Shown: positions 1-8,436 of the stretch, piece by piece | Layout: each line of letters starts with the position of its first letter | How positions within the stretch are numbered: the stretch's first letter is position 1 | NCBI RefSeq assembly: GCF_022919835.1 | Contig: NZ_CP095074.1 | Location: 4,256,001-4,320,000, forward strand | Direction of reading: 5' to 3' | Length of the DNA stretch: 64,000 nucleotides | DNA from: Halobacillus shinanisalinarum | GTDB lineage: Bacteria; Bacillota; Bacilli; Bacillales; Halobacillaceae | Notes under the pieces: model-generated | Database searches by the model: none | Seen by the model: only the letters and a program-made list of their open reading frames with translations | Told to the model about the DNA's origin: nothing | Program-made: the position numbers and the translations under genes

Positions 1-1
1 T

Positions 2-295
2 CTAATGCATGTGGTCGAAATCGGTTTGCACGCTTGTCATATGACGAGCTATAACGATATTGTGACTGCGCTCGAACTCATTACAACGAATGGAGCGAAG
101 GCCTTAGGAATTGAAGTAGAATATGGTGTGGAAGAAGGAAACAAGGCGAACTTGATCGTCATAAATACCGATTCTGAGTACGAGGCTATTCGTTGCCAAT
201 CTCCAGTCCTCTATTCGATTAGAAATGGTGAAATCATCGTCGAAACGAAACCTGCAGAAACAACAATGAATGTTCCGATTTTCACTAGTGAATAA
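2..295 (+). CDS. codA: Cytosine deaminase, C-terminal part (cut by window start)
   Basis: Only the last 97 codons are present. The reading frame is open from base 2 to the TAA at 293-295. The fragment follows the C-terminus of CodA: a G-L-H-x-C-H/Q-M segment, an L-I-T-x-x-x-A-K-A-L stretch, Y-G-(I/V)-E-E-G-N-x-A-N-L-I-V-I, and a P-V-x-Y-S-(I/V)-R-x-G strand closing the amidohydrolase beta-sandwich. Full-length CodA deaminates cytosine to uracil for pyrimidine salvage in the cytoplasm. The metal ligands and catalytic residues lie upstream of the window and cannot be checked. A terminator follows at 373-405. Another cytosine deaminase-like amidohydrolase is possible but less likely. Confidence 0.82.
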   Translation, partial: LMHVVEIGLHACHMTSYNDIVTALELITTNGAKALGIEVEYGVEEGNKANLIVINTDSEYEAIRCQSPVLYSIRNGEIIVETKPAETTMNVPIFTSE

Positions 296-372
296 GTTTC
301 TTTGCTTCACCTCTCTAAATACGATAGACATGAACTGTGGATCATTTATTAACGGTAAAATATTTTTTGACT

Positions 373-405
373 ACCCGCATTTTTAGTAAAAGGATGCGGG
401 TTTTG
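373..405 (+). terminator. Rho-independent terminator after codA
   Basis: The stem ACCCGCAT (373-380) pairs with ATGCGGGT (394-401) across a 13-base loop and is followed by TTTT. It lies downstream of codA on the same strand. Confidence 0.75.
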
Positions 406-440
406 GTCATTCATAGAAAAAACTTTCTTACTAAACAAAA

Positions 441-480
441 GTGCCTGTCTCTACTGCATAAGCAACGAGGAAACAGGCAC
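441..480. terminator. Hairpin between convergent codA and M24 peptidase
   Basis: GTGCCTGT (441-448) pairs with ACAGGCAC (473-480), with a short TGC-ATAA-GCA inner hairpin. It sits 37 bases past the end of the minus-strand peptidase gene and probably ends that transcript. There is no long U tract, so the terminator role is inferred from position. Confidence 0.45.
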
Positions 481-516
481 CTTATGATCTATTCTTGCAG
501 TAGAACGTTTGAGAAT

Positions 517-1626
517 TTATACCCCTAAAATTTGTAATTCCCTAGGGAAAGATGTTAATACCTCAACTTCTCCACTTGGATTGATATACAGTTCATCTTC
601 AATTCGGACGCCGCCAAAATCAGGTATATAAATTCCAGGTTCTATCGTAAACACCATACCTTTATCAGCTAAAGAATCATTATTCTCATGAATAGATGGT
701 TCCTCGTGAACTTCGATCCCAAGACCATGACCAACGCGGTTGTTAAAATAACTACCATAGCCATGGCTGTTAATGACATTTCTAGCTTCTATATCGAATG
801 TTTTGACAGGTGAACCAGCTTCGACAGCTTTTATTCCAGCTTGATTTGATTTCAGGACAATCGCATATATTTCTTTTTGCTTGTCCGTTGCCTCACCAAT
901 AATAAATGTCCTTGTTATATCTGAACAGTAACCGTTTTTGATGACCCCCATATCAATTAGTAGAAAGTCACCTTTTCGAAAAGACCGGTCACCTGAGCTG
1001 CCATGCGGAAGAGCCGATTTTTCGCCAGATAGTACAGTTGTCGAAAAGGAAGGCCCTTCTGAACCGTATTTCTTCATAAGATATTCTAATTCGGCAGTTA
1101 ATTCTAATTCCGTCATACCTATTTTTACATTTTTAATGCCCTCAGCTAGAACTTTTTCAATGATCTCGGCAGCTTCCTGGAGGTAAGCTATTTCACTTTC
1201 GGACTTTTTAAGTCGTTGCGCGTTAATGAATGACTGGATGTCAACATAGGAAGCTTTAGGGAAGTTGGTTGACAAACGATTGTGCTGATACATGCTTACC
1301 GCTTTCATCTCAAGGCCAAAGTGCGTAATGTTCTCCCCGAGTTCATCTTTTAGTTTCTCAAATGGGTGTTCCTCATCTGAAATTGGAACGACCTTTTTAA
1401 CAAAAGATTCACTGGCAGCTATTTCCTTATCCAATGCGGGGACAAACAGGGTAAATTCTTGTTTGCGATTATCAACAACTAATCCCATAAATCGTTCATG
1501 AGGGTCAGAATTGAAGCCAGTATAATAGAATACATTTGCTGGTGATGTAATCATAGCCACATCAACATTTTGTTTTTCTAGACCATTTTGCAATGTTATT
1601 AATCTGTCTTGATAATTGATACTCAT
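517..1626 (-). CDS. M24B family Xaa-Pro peptidase
   Basis: The 369-residue protein has the creatinase/prolidase N-terminal domain (about 1-130) and the pita-bread M24 catalytic domain (about 140-360). All five metal ligands are visible: Asp225 and Asp236 in the D-M-G-(8)-S-D motif, His300 in V-G-H-G-L-G, Glu329 in T-I-E-P-G and Glu343 in V-R-I-E-D. It is therefore probably an active dinuclear-metal aminopeptidase or dipeptidase (PepQ/YqhT type) that cuts Xaa-Pro bonds in cytoplasmic peptides. It appears monocistronic. It contrasts with the second M24 protein at 21961, which lacks three of these ligands. The exact substrate cannot be read from the sequence. Confidence 0.88.
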   Translation of the reverse strand: MSINYQDRLITLQNGLEKQNVDVAMITSPANVFYYTGFNSDPHERFMGLVVDNRKQEFTLFVPALDKEIAASESFVKKVVPISDEEHPFEKLKDELGENITHFGLEMKAVSMYQHNRLSTNFPKASYVDIQSFINAQRLKKSESEIAYLQEAAEIIEKVLAEGIKNVKIGMTELELTAELEYLMKKYGSEGPSFSTTVLSGEKSALPHGSSGDRSFRKGDFLLIDMGVIKNGYCSDITRTFIIGEATDKQKEIYAIVLKSNQAGIKAVEAGSPVKTFDIEARNVINSHGYGSYFNNRVGHGLGIEVHEEPSIHENNDSLADKGMVFTIEPGIYIPDFGGVRIEDELYINPSGEVEVLTSFPRELQILGV

Positions 1627-1721
1627 TGAAAAAAACTCCCTTTCTATCTACTTTCTTATTTTATCACGCAAGATTCAAGATTCGTGTCTAAAAAAGTATT
1701 TGTATATATCGGTATTAGTAT

Positions 1722-1856
1722 GTGTTCAATAAGTTGACGAATAAGAACGTCGACAAAAAAGATCGTCCCTCCTGTGACAATGTCTACACGAGCACGTTCC
1801 TTGCGCGTCGCAAGAAGTTCGAGGCGCTAAAGTTTTGAGGACCACAGCGTATGCTT
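1722..1856 (-). repeat. Copy 1 of dispersed MITE-like repeat (degenerate)
   Basis: This stretch matches the reverse complement of the element at 35291-35460. Shared blocks include GTTCAA-AAGTTGACGAAT, GTCGAC, ACGAGCACGTTCCTTG, GCGTCGCAAGAAG, TCGAGGCGC, and AAAGTTTTGAGGACCACAGCG, with scattered substitutions. Copy 1 has about 31 extra bases after GTCGAC (near 1755-1785), ending in a near repeat, GTCTAC. Similarity fades after about 1856, so one end is missing or decayed. No ORF is carried. Confidence 0.7.
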
Positions 1857-2115
1857 AGGAGCAGGGTTGATGACTATAGCATGTTTATCCCGGTAGCTCG
1901 TTAGTCAGGGAGCGTATGTCCAAAAATATTCATCTGTCCGTACATGCAAGTTAGATCATAAAGGGACAATGATGTATTTCGTAATCTTGCGCTTATATTC
2001 AAAAAAAGATTATATGAGTTAATTTATAGATGATTATAGAGAGAATATAATTTTGTTATCTTGTTTTTACGTTCCGATTTTATTGATAAAGCATAAAACT
2101 TTGATACGATGATTT
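1857..2115. other. Intergenic region before adaA
   Basis: Beyond the repeat the sequence becomes AT-rich towards adaA. No ORF, terminator or clear operator was recognised. The adaA promoter presumably lies in the last 100 bases but no convincing -35/-10 pair was found. Confidence 0.4.
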
Positions 2116-2128
2116 GAGAGGTGATCGC

Positions 2129-2722
2129 ATGAAATCTAGAATACCTGATACTTATTGGAAAGCGATTATAGAGAATGATTCGGCTTATGATAACACGTTT
2201 TTTTATGCTGTCAGGACCACAGGGATCTTCTGTCGTCCGTCATGTAAATCAAGACCTCCGAATAAAGAAAACGTACGGATTTTCAAGAATGCGAAGCTGG
2301 CTCAGTTAGAACATTTCCGCCCCTGCAAACGGTGTAAGCCCAATGGATTGCGCTTACCCGATGAAGAATGGATTGAACAGCTGGCGGAATGGATTGATGA
2401 AAATTACAGTGAGCCGCTTACCTTGGATTCCTTAGCAGAGGTATGTCATGGAAGTCCGTATCATCTGCAGCGGACGTTTAAACGAATCAAGGGGATAAGT
2501 CCGATGAAATATATTCAACAGATTCGATTAGCCAAGGCCGCGCACTATCTTAAAATCACAGATGAATCGGTAACAAATATAGGATCAGCTGTCGGGTATC
2601 CGAATACAGCCTATTTTGTCACGTTATTTAAAGAAGTAATGGCGAAGACCCCGAGGGATTACCGGAAAATTCATAGAATCGGAAAGGTAGAGGAGGAAAA
2701 CTTAGATGACACAAATGAATAA
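2129..2722 (+). CDS. adaA: AdaA: methylphosphotriester-DNA methyltransferase and transcription activator
   Basis: The 197-residue protein has an Ada zinc domain (about 1-80) with Cys35, Cys39, Cys66 and Cys69 in F-C-R-P-S-C and C-K-R-C, followed by an AraC-type double helix-turn-helix (about 90-185). In the AdaA family Cys35 accepts the methyl group from phosphotriesters in DNA, which turns the protein into an activator of the alkylation-repair operon. The ATG at 2129 is chosen because GAGAGGTG lies 5 bases upstream; an upstream TTG at 2114 would lie inside that ribosome binding site. The next gene, ogt, overlaps its end, as in the adaA-adaB operon of Bacillus. Confidence 0.9.
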   Translation: MKSRIPDTYWKAIIENDSAYDNTFFYAVRTTGIFCRPSCKSRPPNKENVRIFKNAKLAQLEHFRPCKRCKPNGLRLPDEEWIEQLAEWIDENYSEPLTLDSLAEVCHGSPYHLQRTFKRIKGISPMKYIQQIRLAKAAHYLKITDESVTNIGSAVGYPNTAYFVTLFKEVMAKTPRDYRKIHRIGKVEEENLDDTNE

Positions 2723-3238
2723 CCATGTTGTTTATTGGTCCCAGTATAAGAGTGATATGGGAGAATTTTATCTTGCAGCTACAAACAGGGCTTATGCTTT
2801 ATGGGCTCTCCCAACCAGGGCATTCATGAATTGGAGGATTGGGCCAAGCGACGATTTCAAATGTATAATCTGGTGGAAAATGAGGAGATGCTGGGAAATT
2901 ACCAACAGGAGATTGACGAATACTTCAGGGGTGAGCGGCAAACGTTTACTATACCTGTAGATGTTGAGGGCACAGCTTTTCAAAAGAAAATTTGGGAAAT
3001 CCTTAAGGAAATTCCTTACGGTGAAACGTACACATACTCACAGATTGCCCATAGGATCAACAAACCTACAGCTGTGCGCGCCGTTGGGGCAGCGATAGGG
3101 AATAACCCACTGCTTGTGTCCGTGCCTTGTCACCGGGTGGTCGGGAAAAACGGATCGTTGACCGGGTACCGTGGTGGTTTGGAAATGAAAAAACAGCTTC
3201 TACAATTAGAAAAAAGAAACAGAAGGTCTCTTCAATAA
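2706..3238 (+). pseudogene. ogt: Methylated-DNA--protein-cysteine methyltransferase, frameshifted
   Basis: The enzyme takes the O6-methyl group from guanine onto its own cysteine. The N-terminal 26 codons (start ATG 2706, behind GAGGAGG) run in one frame to A-A-T at 2775-2783, and the rest (G-L-C-F-M-G-S-P-N-Q to the end) runs in another. Restoring one A in the A-run near 2781-2785 joins the two into a full-length protein. The catalytic P-C-H-R motif (codons near 3124-3135) and the following G-x-x-G-S-L-T-G-Y-R-G-G are intact. The gene starts inside adaA, so they form one operon. The break is in a homopolymer and could be a sequencing error. Confidence 0.85.
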
Positions 3239-3410
3239 CTAAGCAATTGACTAGAGACGTTCAAAGCATGGATTGGAATTGATTAACCAAATAGCACGTG
3301 TGGATTTGCGGTTTTTTGTGAATTGATCAGAAGTAGAAAATAAACACGAATAAAAAATTAAAATATAAGTGAAATATTCGTATTTATTTTAAAACCCTTC
3401 AAACAAACGA

Positions 3411-3424
3411 AGTAAGCGCTAACA
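3411..3424. promoter_or_regulatory. CcpA (cre)-like site upstream of the serCA promoter
   Basis: AGTAAGCGCTAACA matches the cre consensus TGWAANCGNTNWCA at 13 of 14 positions. It lies 37 bases upstream of the -35 element at 3461. Function is inferred only from the match. Confidence 0.4.
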
Positions 3425-3431
3425 TAAGGAA

Positions 3432-3462
3432 AAGAGGTGAAAAAGCAAGTTTTTCCCCTCTT
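3432..3462. other. Stem-loop upstream of the serCA promoter
   Basis: AAGAGGTGAAAAA (3432-3444) pairs with TTTTTCCCCTCTT (3450-3462) with one mismatch and a 5-base loop. It could end transcription from either side (ogt reading in, or the minus strand), but there is no clear U tract on the plus strand. Confidence 0.4.
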
Positions 3463-3489
3463 GATAAGTGGTGTAATATAATTTATAAT
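3461..3489 (+). promoter_or_regulatory. Sigma-A promoter of the serC-serA leader
   Basis: TTGATA (3461-3466) and TATAAT (3484-3489) are separated by exactly 17 bases. Transcription would begin near 3496 and give a leader of about 330 bases that includes the glycine aptamer. Confidence 0.7.
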
Positions 3490-3612
3490 CCAATAATACA
3501 AATTTTCTTATTTTTTAAAAACGAACGATGGGATTTAGGGTTACTAATCTCATTCTTACAACAAAATGATTGGCTAGCGTTGATTGTTATGGATCACACT
3601 ATAACAGGAGCG

Positions 3613-3703
3613 ATTTCTGGAGAGAATGCAAATGCTGCATCGCCGAAGGGTTCACAATCTCAGGCAAAAGGACAGAGGAATAACATATACTTATTTGTTA
3701 TTC
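3613..3703 (+). promoter_or_regulatory. Glycine riboswitch (single aptamer) upstream of serC
   Basis: The core of the glycine aptamer is present: CTGGAGAGA, then a P3 hairpin (ATGC/GCAT), GCCGAAGG, and the highly conserved TCTCAGGCAAAAGGACAGAG ending near 3678. P1 can form between ATTTCTG (3613-3619) and CAGAGGAAT. A second hairpin, GAATAACA/TGTTATTC (3678-3703), shares bases with the 3' strand of P1, so the two may be alternatives; it may also be the 'ghost' helix known from singlet glycine riboswitches. Only one full aptamer is seen. A terminator follows at 3712. Confidence 0.88.
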
Positions 3704-3711
3704 TGACACCT

Positions 3712-3743
3712 AAAGAGGCTGGGAGACCCCAATCTCTTTTTTT
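3712..3743 (+). terminator. Riboswitch expression-platform terminator
   Basis: The stem AAAGAG-gc-TGGG (3712-3723) pairs with CCCA-at-CTCTTT (3728-3739) and is followed by TTTT. It lies between the glycine aptamer and serC, the usual place for an attenuator. Whether glycine favours or blocks it cannot be settled by eye. Confidence 0.8.
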
Positions 3744-3823
3744 ATACTTTTTAAAGCGGTTTGGTCCAAGTAGTAGTCTAATGGATTACTAGTGAAATAA
3801 ATACGAATGAGGTGTTGGATAAC

Positions 3824-4905
3824 ATGACTAGAATTTATAATTTTTCAGCAGGTCCTTCGATCCTGCCATTACCAGTATTAGAAAAGGCGCAGAAAGAGTT
3901 AGTTAATTATGCGGATTCAGGAATGTCTGTGATGGAGTTAAGCCATCGTTCGAAATTATTTACAGAGATTATCTCGGAAACTGAGAAGTTACTTAGGGAT
4001 CTGATGGATATTCCGGAAAATTACAAAGTTCTATTTGTCCAAGGCGGAGCATCACAGCAGTTTGCTATGGTACCGATGAATCTCCTTGGCAAAAGTGGAA
4101 AAGCGGAGTATGTCAATACGGGGTCCTGGTCGAAGAAGGCGATTAAAGAAGCTAAGAAATATGGAGATATACGTGTCATTGCTTCCTCAGAGGATAACAA
4201 TTTCACTGATATACCGACAGTCGACAGCAGTATGATGGATTCAGAAGCTGATTATGTCCATATTACGACGAATAATACCATCGAAGGAACCACTTTTCTT
4301 GAGATTCCAGATACGGGAGAGGTACCACTTGTAGCGGATATGTCATCAAATATTTTATCGGAAGAAATCGATGTCACTAAATTTGGTCTAATTTATGCTG
4401 GAGCGCAAAAAAATATCGGGCCTGCTGGGTTGACCGTCGTTATTATTCGAGAAGATTTAATTGGGGAGCACCAGAAAATTGCCCGGCCATGCTTAATTAT
4501 AAAACACACAGTGACAGTGGATCGTTGTATAACACTCCGCCGACATTTGGCATTTACATGGCAAGACTTGTTTTTGAATGGATAAAAGAGCTAGGTGGGC
4601 TTAAGGAAATGGAAAGTATCAACCGTGAAAAAGCGAAACTATTGTACGATTTCATTGAGGAGTCAGATCTGTTTACTTCTCCTGTAGATAAGGATAGCCG
4701 TTCGATTATGAATATTCCTTTTGTAAGCCCGTCTGCGGAATTAGATGCCGACTTTATTAAGGAAGCAGAATCGGAAGGGCTCGAGACGTTGAAAGGCCAT
4801 CGATCTGTAGGTGGCATGCGTGCCAGCCTTTATAATGCGATGCCAATAGAAGGTGTTCAGGCATTAGTCGCTTTTATGAAGGAATTTGAAAATAATCATA
4901 AATAA
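3824..4905 (+). pseudogene. serC: Phosphoserine aminotransferase, frameshifted
   Basis: SerC converts 3-phosphohydroxypyruvate to phosphoserine using PLP. The ATG at 3824 lies 9 bases after GAGGTG and begins the typical Y-N-F-S-A-G-P. The first frame carries the substrate and PLP-binding segments, including G-A-Q-K-N-I-G-P with the Schiff-base lysine. The frame breaks near 4481-4488 (GCCCGGCC), where family members continue into M-L-N-Y-K-T-H; that continuation, with Y-N-T-P-P-T-F and V-G-G-M-R-A-S, runs in the next frame to 4905. One missing base explains it. serA follows 15 bases later. Because serC is needed for serine prototrophy, a sequence error is more likely than true loss. Confidence 0.88.
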
Positions 4906-4920
4906 AAAGGGGAGAAAAAA

Positions 4921-6120
4921 ATGAGCACACTAACGATAGACAAATTGAACACAATAAAAACATTAAATAACATTGCTGAACGTGGCTTAGATGTATTCGA
5001 CAAGGTGAACTATACAATAGATAATGAAAGTGAGGCTCCTGATGCCATTGTGCTTCGCAGTTATAACATGCATGATATGAAGTTTGACAAAAATCTAAAA
5101 GCAATCGCAAGGGCAGGCGCGGGCGTCAATAATATTCCAGTCGAAGATTGTACAGAACGTGGAATTGTCGTGTTTAATACACCTGGTGCGAATGCGAATG
5201 CCGTAAAAGAAATTGTATTGACTTCATTAATGGCTTTATCTCGTAACCTTTTTTCCGGGGTGTCCTGGGCAGAGACATTAAAAGGAAAAGGAGAAGAGAT
5301 TCCGAGTCTTGTAGAAACGGGAAAGAAACAATTTATCGGAAAAGAAATTAAAGGAAAAACACTAGGTGTGATCGGTTTGGGAGCGATCGGATCACTAGTG
5401 GCAAATGATGCACTAGACCTCGATATGGATGTCATCGGGTTTGATCCATTTATTTCTGTGAATACAGCCTGGAACCTCTCTCGCAATGTGCAACGTGCTA
5501 TGTCGATGAAGGAGCTGTTTGCCCATTCTGATTACATTACAGTACACGTTCCGTTAACAAAGGATACAAGCGACATATTCAATAAAGAAACATTTAACAT
5601 GATGAAACAGGGTGTGAACATTTTAAACTTTTCTCGCGGTGGACTGGTGAACGAAGAAGATATGGCTGCTGCCCTTGAAAGTGGTAAGGTTGGTAAGTAT
5701 GTAACAGACTTTCCGAATGAAAATGTGTTGGAAATGGAAAATGCCATTCCACTTCCTCATCTTGGTGCTTCCACGAAAGAGTCAGAGGAAAATTGTGCGA
5801 TTATGGCTGCTCGCCAAGTGGAGGAGTTTCTGGAAACAGGGAACATCAAAAATTCAGTGAATTTCCCGAATGCTTCTCTTCCTTATACAGGGAAGCGTCG
5901 TGTGACAGCTTACCATCATAATGTTCCAAACATGGTGGGCCAAATCACATCTGCTTTATCAAATTACAACTTGAATATCGCTGACATGGTGAACAGAAGT
6001 CGAGAAGATTATGCCTATACCATGATTGATATTGATAATGAAGTAAACGGCAGTACTATTCCTGACTTAAAAGAGAACATTAATCAGATCGAAGGGATCG
6101 TTTCTGTCCGGATTATTTAA
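4921..6120 (+). CDS. serA: D-3-phosphoglycerate dehydrogenase
   Basis: This enzyme catalyses the first step of serine synthesis, oxidising 3-phosphoglycerate with NAD. The 399-residue protein has the D-2-hydroxyacid dehydrogenase fold, with the NAD site G-L-G-A-I-G in the middle (about 151-156), the catalytic Arg in N-F-S-R-G-G and the catalytic His in P-H-L-G-A-S-T. A C-terminal ACT-like domain (about 325-399) ends in I-E-G-I-V-S-V-R. It lacks the extra domain of the roughly 525-residue Bacillus subtilis SerA, so it is the short type. It shares an operon with serC and should be controlled by the glycine riboswitch upstream. Confidence 0.92.
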   Translation: MSTLTIDKLNTIKTLNNIAERGLDVFDKVNYTIDNESEAPDAIVLRSYNMHDMKFDKNLKAIARAGAGVNNIPVEDCTERGIVVFNTPGANANAVKEIVLTSLMALSRNLFSGVSWAETLKGKGEEIPSLVETGKKQFIGKEIKGKTLGVIGLGAIGSLVANDALDLDMDVIGFDPFISVNTAWNLSRNVQRAMSMKELFAHSDYITVHVPLTKDTSDIFNKETFNMMKQGVNILNFSRGGLVNEEDMAAALESGKVGKYVTDFPNENVLEMENAIPLPHLGASTKESEENCAIMAARQVEEFLETGNIKNSVNFPNASLPYTGKRRVTAYHHNVPNMVGQITSALSNYNLNIADMVNRSREDYAYTMIDIDNEVNGSTIPDLKENINQIEGIVSVRII

Positions 6121-6184
6121 AAAAGATAGAGTTAGCCGTATTTCTAAGCTTTACCCATGTGTTTTTCCTGAAATTATGTTTACA

Positions 6185-6722
6185 TCCAACAACCTTCACA
6201 GTAGTCGAGAGCTTCTTTGCGAATGACAGCACATATGCTAAAGGGTGGAGGTCCCGAATAAGCCGATCGATCAGCCAGAGCAGAAGCTGAAAGACGGTGC
6301 GCTGACTGTGAAGCAGCGTGAGGAGGATTGAAGGCAAACCTCTGAACAGAGCTGATATCCCATGTCGGCACGAGAGCTGGATGACTGTGCAAGAGTGAAA
6401 TACAAGGTAGCCATAGACAATCAACCTTGGGAGTTGCATTTCATAGTGAGAAGCAGAACAGGTAGGGAAACGAAAAGCAATGACGCCAGGGGAATAACAG
6501 ATGAAGAAGCGTATACGGCATGTTTGCGTGGCGAAGTTTCCAAGATCCCCATGGTTCATACGTTTTTAAATAACAAATATTCTTAGTACTTGAACTAGTG
6601 AATTGTGTATCTGATTACGATGAACGTTTTCTCTAAAAGAGATATATGGGAAGAGCTACATGTGAAGATTCGCACGTGTGCGCTCTGCGAGAGGCGTGGT
6701 CAGTAATGACGACGCCTGCTCG
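6185..6722 (+). mobile_element. Group II intron remnant or ORF-less group II intron
   Basis: Several conserved RNA blocks occur in the right order. Near 6243-6258 lies AGGGTGGAGGTCCCGAA, like the AGGGTGAGAGTCCCGAA of domain I in class C introns. Near 6331-6350 is GAAGGCAAACCTCTGA. Domain V appears at 6652-6684 (GAGC ... TTCGCACGTGTG ... GCTC), followed by CTGCGAGAGG. Domain VI is the hairpin GGCGTGGTCA/TGACGACGCC (6693-6716). The 3' end is near 6720. No reverse transcriptase ORF fits in the roughly 400 bases between domains I and V. The 5' boundary is uncertain. The assignment rests on remembered consensus motifs, not on a covariance search. Confidence 0.65.
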
Positions 6723-6739
6723 GTTTCTTTCATAGCTAG

Positions 6740-6771
6740 GCCATACATCAGGAAGGTGTATGGTCCTTTTT
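6740..6771 (+). terminator. Rho-independent terminator downstream of intron
   Basis: GCCATACA (6740-6747) pairs with TGTATGG (6757-6763), with further GG/CC pairing, and is followed by CTTTTTA. It probably ends the serCA transcript after the intron. Confidence 0.65.
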
Positions 6772-6899
6772 ATCCCTAAAGACCGGGAATACCCGCTATT
6801 TAGATGGGAGATGAATCGGTCATCGGTCTTGACCTTGACCTTTCGGCTTGCCATCCTTCTTGAAATAGCCTATACTAATTTTAAGGAGTATGAGAACAT

Positions 6900-7081
6900 A
6901 TGTACGTAACAAAACGATTCTGGATCAAAACCTGGCCGCTGCTTGTTTTCGGAATGAATGCAATGGATGTTGAAGTAAACGAATTAGGAAAATACGGCAG
7001 CCTGATATTACTATAGAGGAATTAAGTCCAGGGGCGTTAAAATCGAGAAAAATTCTTCTTACAGCACGTCTCTTTCCTTGA
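6900..7081 (+). pseudogene. Possible 60-residue ORF with one-base frameshift
   Basis: An ATG at 6900, 13 bases after AAGGAG, opens a frame ending at a TAG near 7016. Near 6998-7002 (GGCAG) the open frame moves by one base into Q-P-D-I-T-I-E-E-L-S-P-G-A-L-K-S-R-K, ending at the TGA at 7079-7081. One added G would join them into a single protein of about 60 residues. The reading is protein-like, but no family is recognised and the gap could equally be non-coding. Confidence 0.3.
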
Positions 7082-7113
7082 GTATTTCATACACTTAAGG
7101 GGGAGGAGATTAT

Positions 7114-8286
7114 ATGGACAACACAGGGCAAGGTAAGACAGCGATATATGTGGTGCTTTTTTTCATGTCGTTGATTATGCACATACAGTTCCCAATATTC
7201 ACCCCATATGCAGTGGCACTTGGAGCAACAACTTTTTTTATAAGTATTTTATTGAGCGTTTCTTCACTGGCAAATTTATGTGGCAACTTGATAGCAGGGC
7301 CTTTTATTGACAAATTCGGCAAGAAACAGTTTATTGTTGTGCCACTTTTCTTGTCGGCGTTCATAATGATAGCACATGGATTTGTTTCAAATCCTGAAAG
7401 TTTACTAGTATTACGATTATTTAATGGTTTTGTTCTCGCTTTTTTGACACCTGCTTGTTTTGCGCTATTGTCAGGTTACGCAAAGAACAGCCATCAACAA
7501 GGGAAAAACATGGCTGTTAATGGGCTGCTGATTACAGTTGCAAACATTGTTGCTCCTTTAATCGGAGGCTATTTGGTCGAGTATGCAGACTTTAGAGGCA
7601 CCTATCTTATTATTGGAACGTCTCTGCTTTTTACAGCAGTCACAGCTCTTTTGTACATAAAAGAAATGCAACCGATCGTTCTTCATAAGAAAGGTAAAGG
7701 TAAGAAAAGCGGATTGTTGCTAGATAAACAATTGCTGTCAGTTTATTTTGTCGGTTTTGCTTTAATGTATGCGCAAGGAACCCTTATATATGAGCTGCCC
7801 TTTTTAGTGATTGAAGAAGGTTTGTCAACCAGTGCAACAGGTAAGTTATTCAGCTTAATGGGTATAGGGACCTTGATCGTTGTATGCATGCTCTGGATTA
7901 ACAGAATTTCCGCTTTCATCCGCACAGTATTTGGAATGCTGGTCGTGGGGATGTGCTTTTACCAGATGGTGATTCCGGTCATTTCTCTTTCACTAAGTCA
8001 GCTATTACTTTTAACCGGGATGGGTTTAGGTGTGTTGTTTCCTGCCATTACGACTTTACTTACAGAAAAAGTTGAAAAAGATGAACACGGAACAGCGTTT
8101 GGGATCCTATCTGCTGTTTTCTCTCTAGGAATTGTCGCTAGCTCGCTTGTTGCCGGTGCTGTTAGAGAAGTGATTTCTCCATATTTTATCGCTTTTCTTG
8201 TTATGATCATTTCTGTCACTTGTATTGGGTTGTACCATTATAACTTAAACCGTAGGTCCGACTTACAAAGTGTCAGTGAACTGTAA
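7114..8286 (+). CDS. MFS transporter
   Basis: The 390-residue protein has about 12 hydrophobic helices and the MFS motif A between helices 2 and 3 (G-P-F-I-D-K-F-G-K-K, about residues 69-78). A basic central loop (K-K-G-K-G-K-K, about 193-199) separates the two six-helix halves. Members of this family are proton-driven exporters or importers in the cytoplasmic membrane. The ATG follows GGGGGAGGAG closely. It stands alone between the intron region and the convergent murQP operon, so its substrate cannot be inferred. Confidence 0.85.
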   Translation: MDNTGQGKTAIYVVLFFMSLIMHIQFPIFTPYAVALGATTFFISILLSVSSLANLCGNLIAGPFIDKFGKKQFIVVPLFLSAFIMIAHGFVSNPESLLVLRLFNGFVLAFLTPACFALLSGYAKNSHQQGKNMAVNGLLITVANIVAPLIGGYLVEYADFRGTYLIIGTSLLFTAVTALLYIKEMQPIVLHKKGKGKKSGLLLDKQLLSVYFVGFALMYAQGTLIYELPFLVIEEGLSTSATGKLFSLMGIGTLIVVCMLWINRISAFIRTVFGMLVVGMCFYQMVIPVISLSLSQLLLLTGMGLGVLFPAITTLLTEKVEKDEHGTAFGILSAVFSLGIVASSLVAGAVREVISPYFIAFLVMIISVTCIGLYHYNLNRRSDLQSVSEL

Positions 8287-8391
8287 AACATTGGGTATGC
8301 TTACCTTATAGTTGCTATATAATTTATAGCGAACGTTACACGATGATTTTTAAGGAGATGACTTGTATCAAATGTTAGGGCAGAGCAAAGA

Positions 8392-8430
8392 AGCCTAGCA
8401 CAATACTGTATGTGCTAGGCTCCAGAAATG
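8392..8430 (-). terminator. Terminator of murQ-murP
   Basis: AGCCTAGCACA (8392-8402) pairs perfectly with TGTGCTAGGCT (8411-8421). On the minus strand the stem is followed by TCTTTGCT, so it fits the end of murP and may also stop the convergent MFS transcript. Confidence 0.7.
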
Positions 8431-8436
8431 AAGAGC

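Noticed and set aside
3580..3792. 70-codon plus-strand ORF before serC
   Set aside because: It lies entirely over the glycine aptamer and terminator, has no good ribosome binding site, and is explained by the structured leader.
6113..6559. 148-codon minus-strand ORF
   Set aside because: Antisense to the intron-like RNA; starts and composition are not protein-like.
6362..6586. 74-codon plus-strand ORF after serA
   Set aside because: It falls inside the group II intron-like sequence, has no ribosome binding site and no protein family features.
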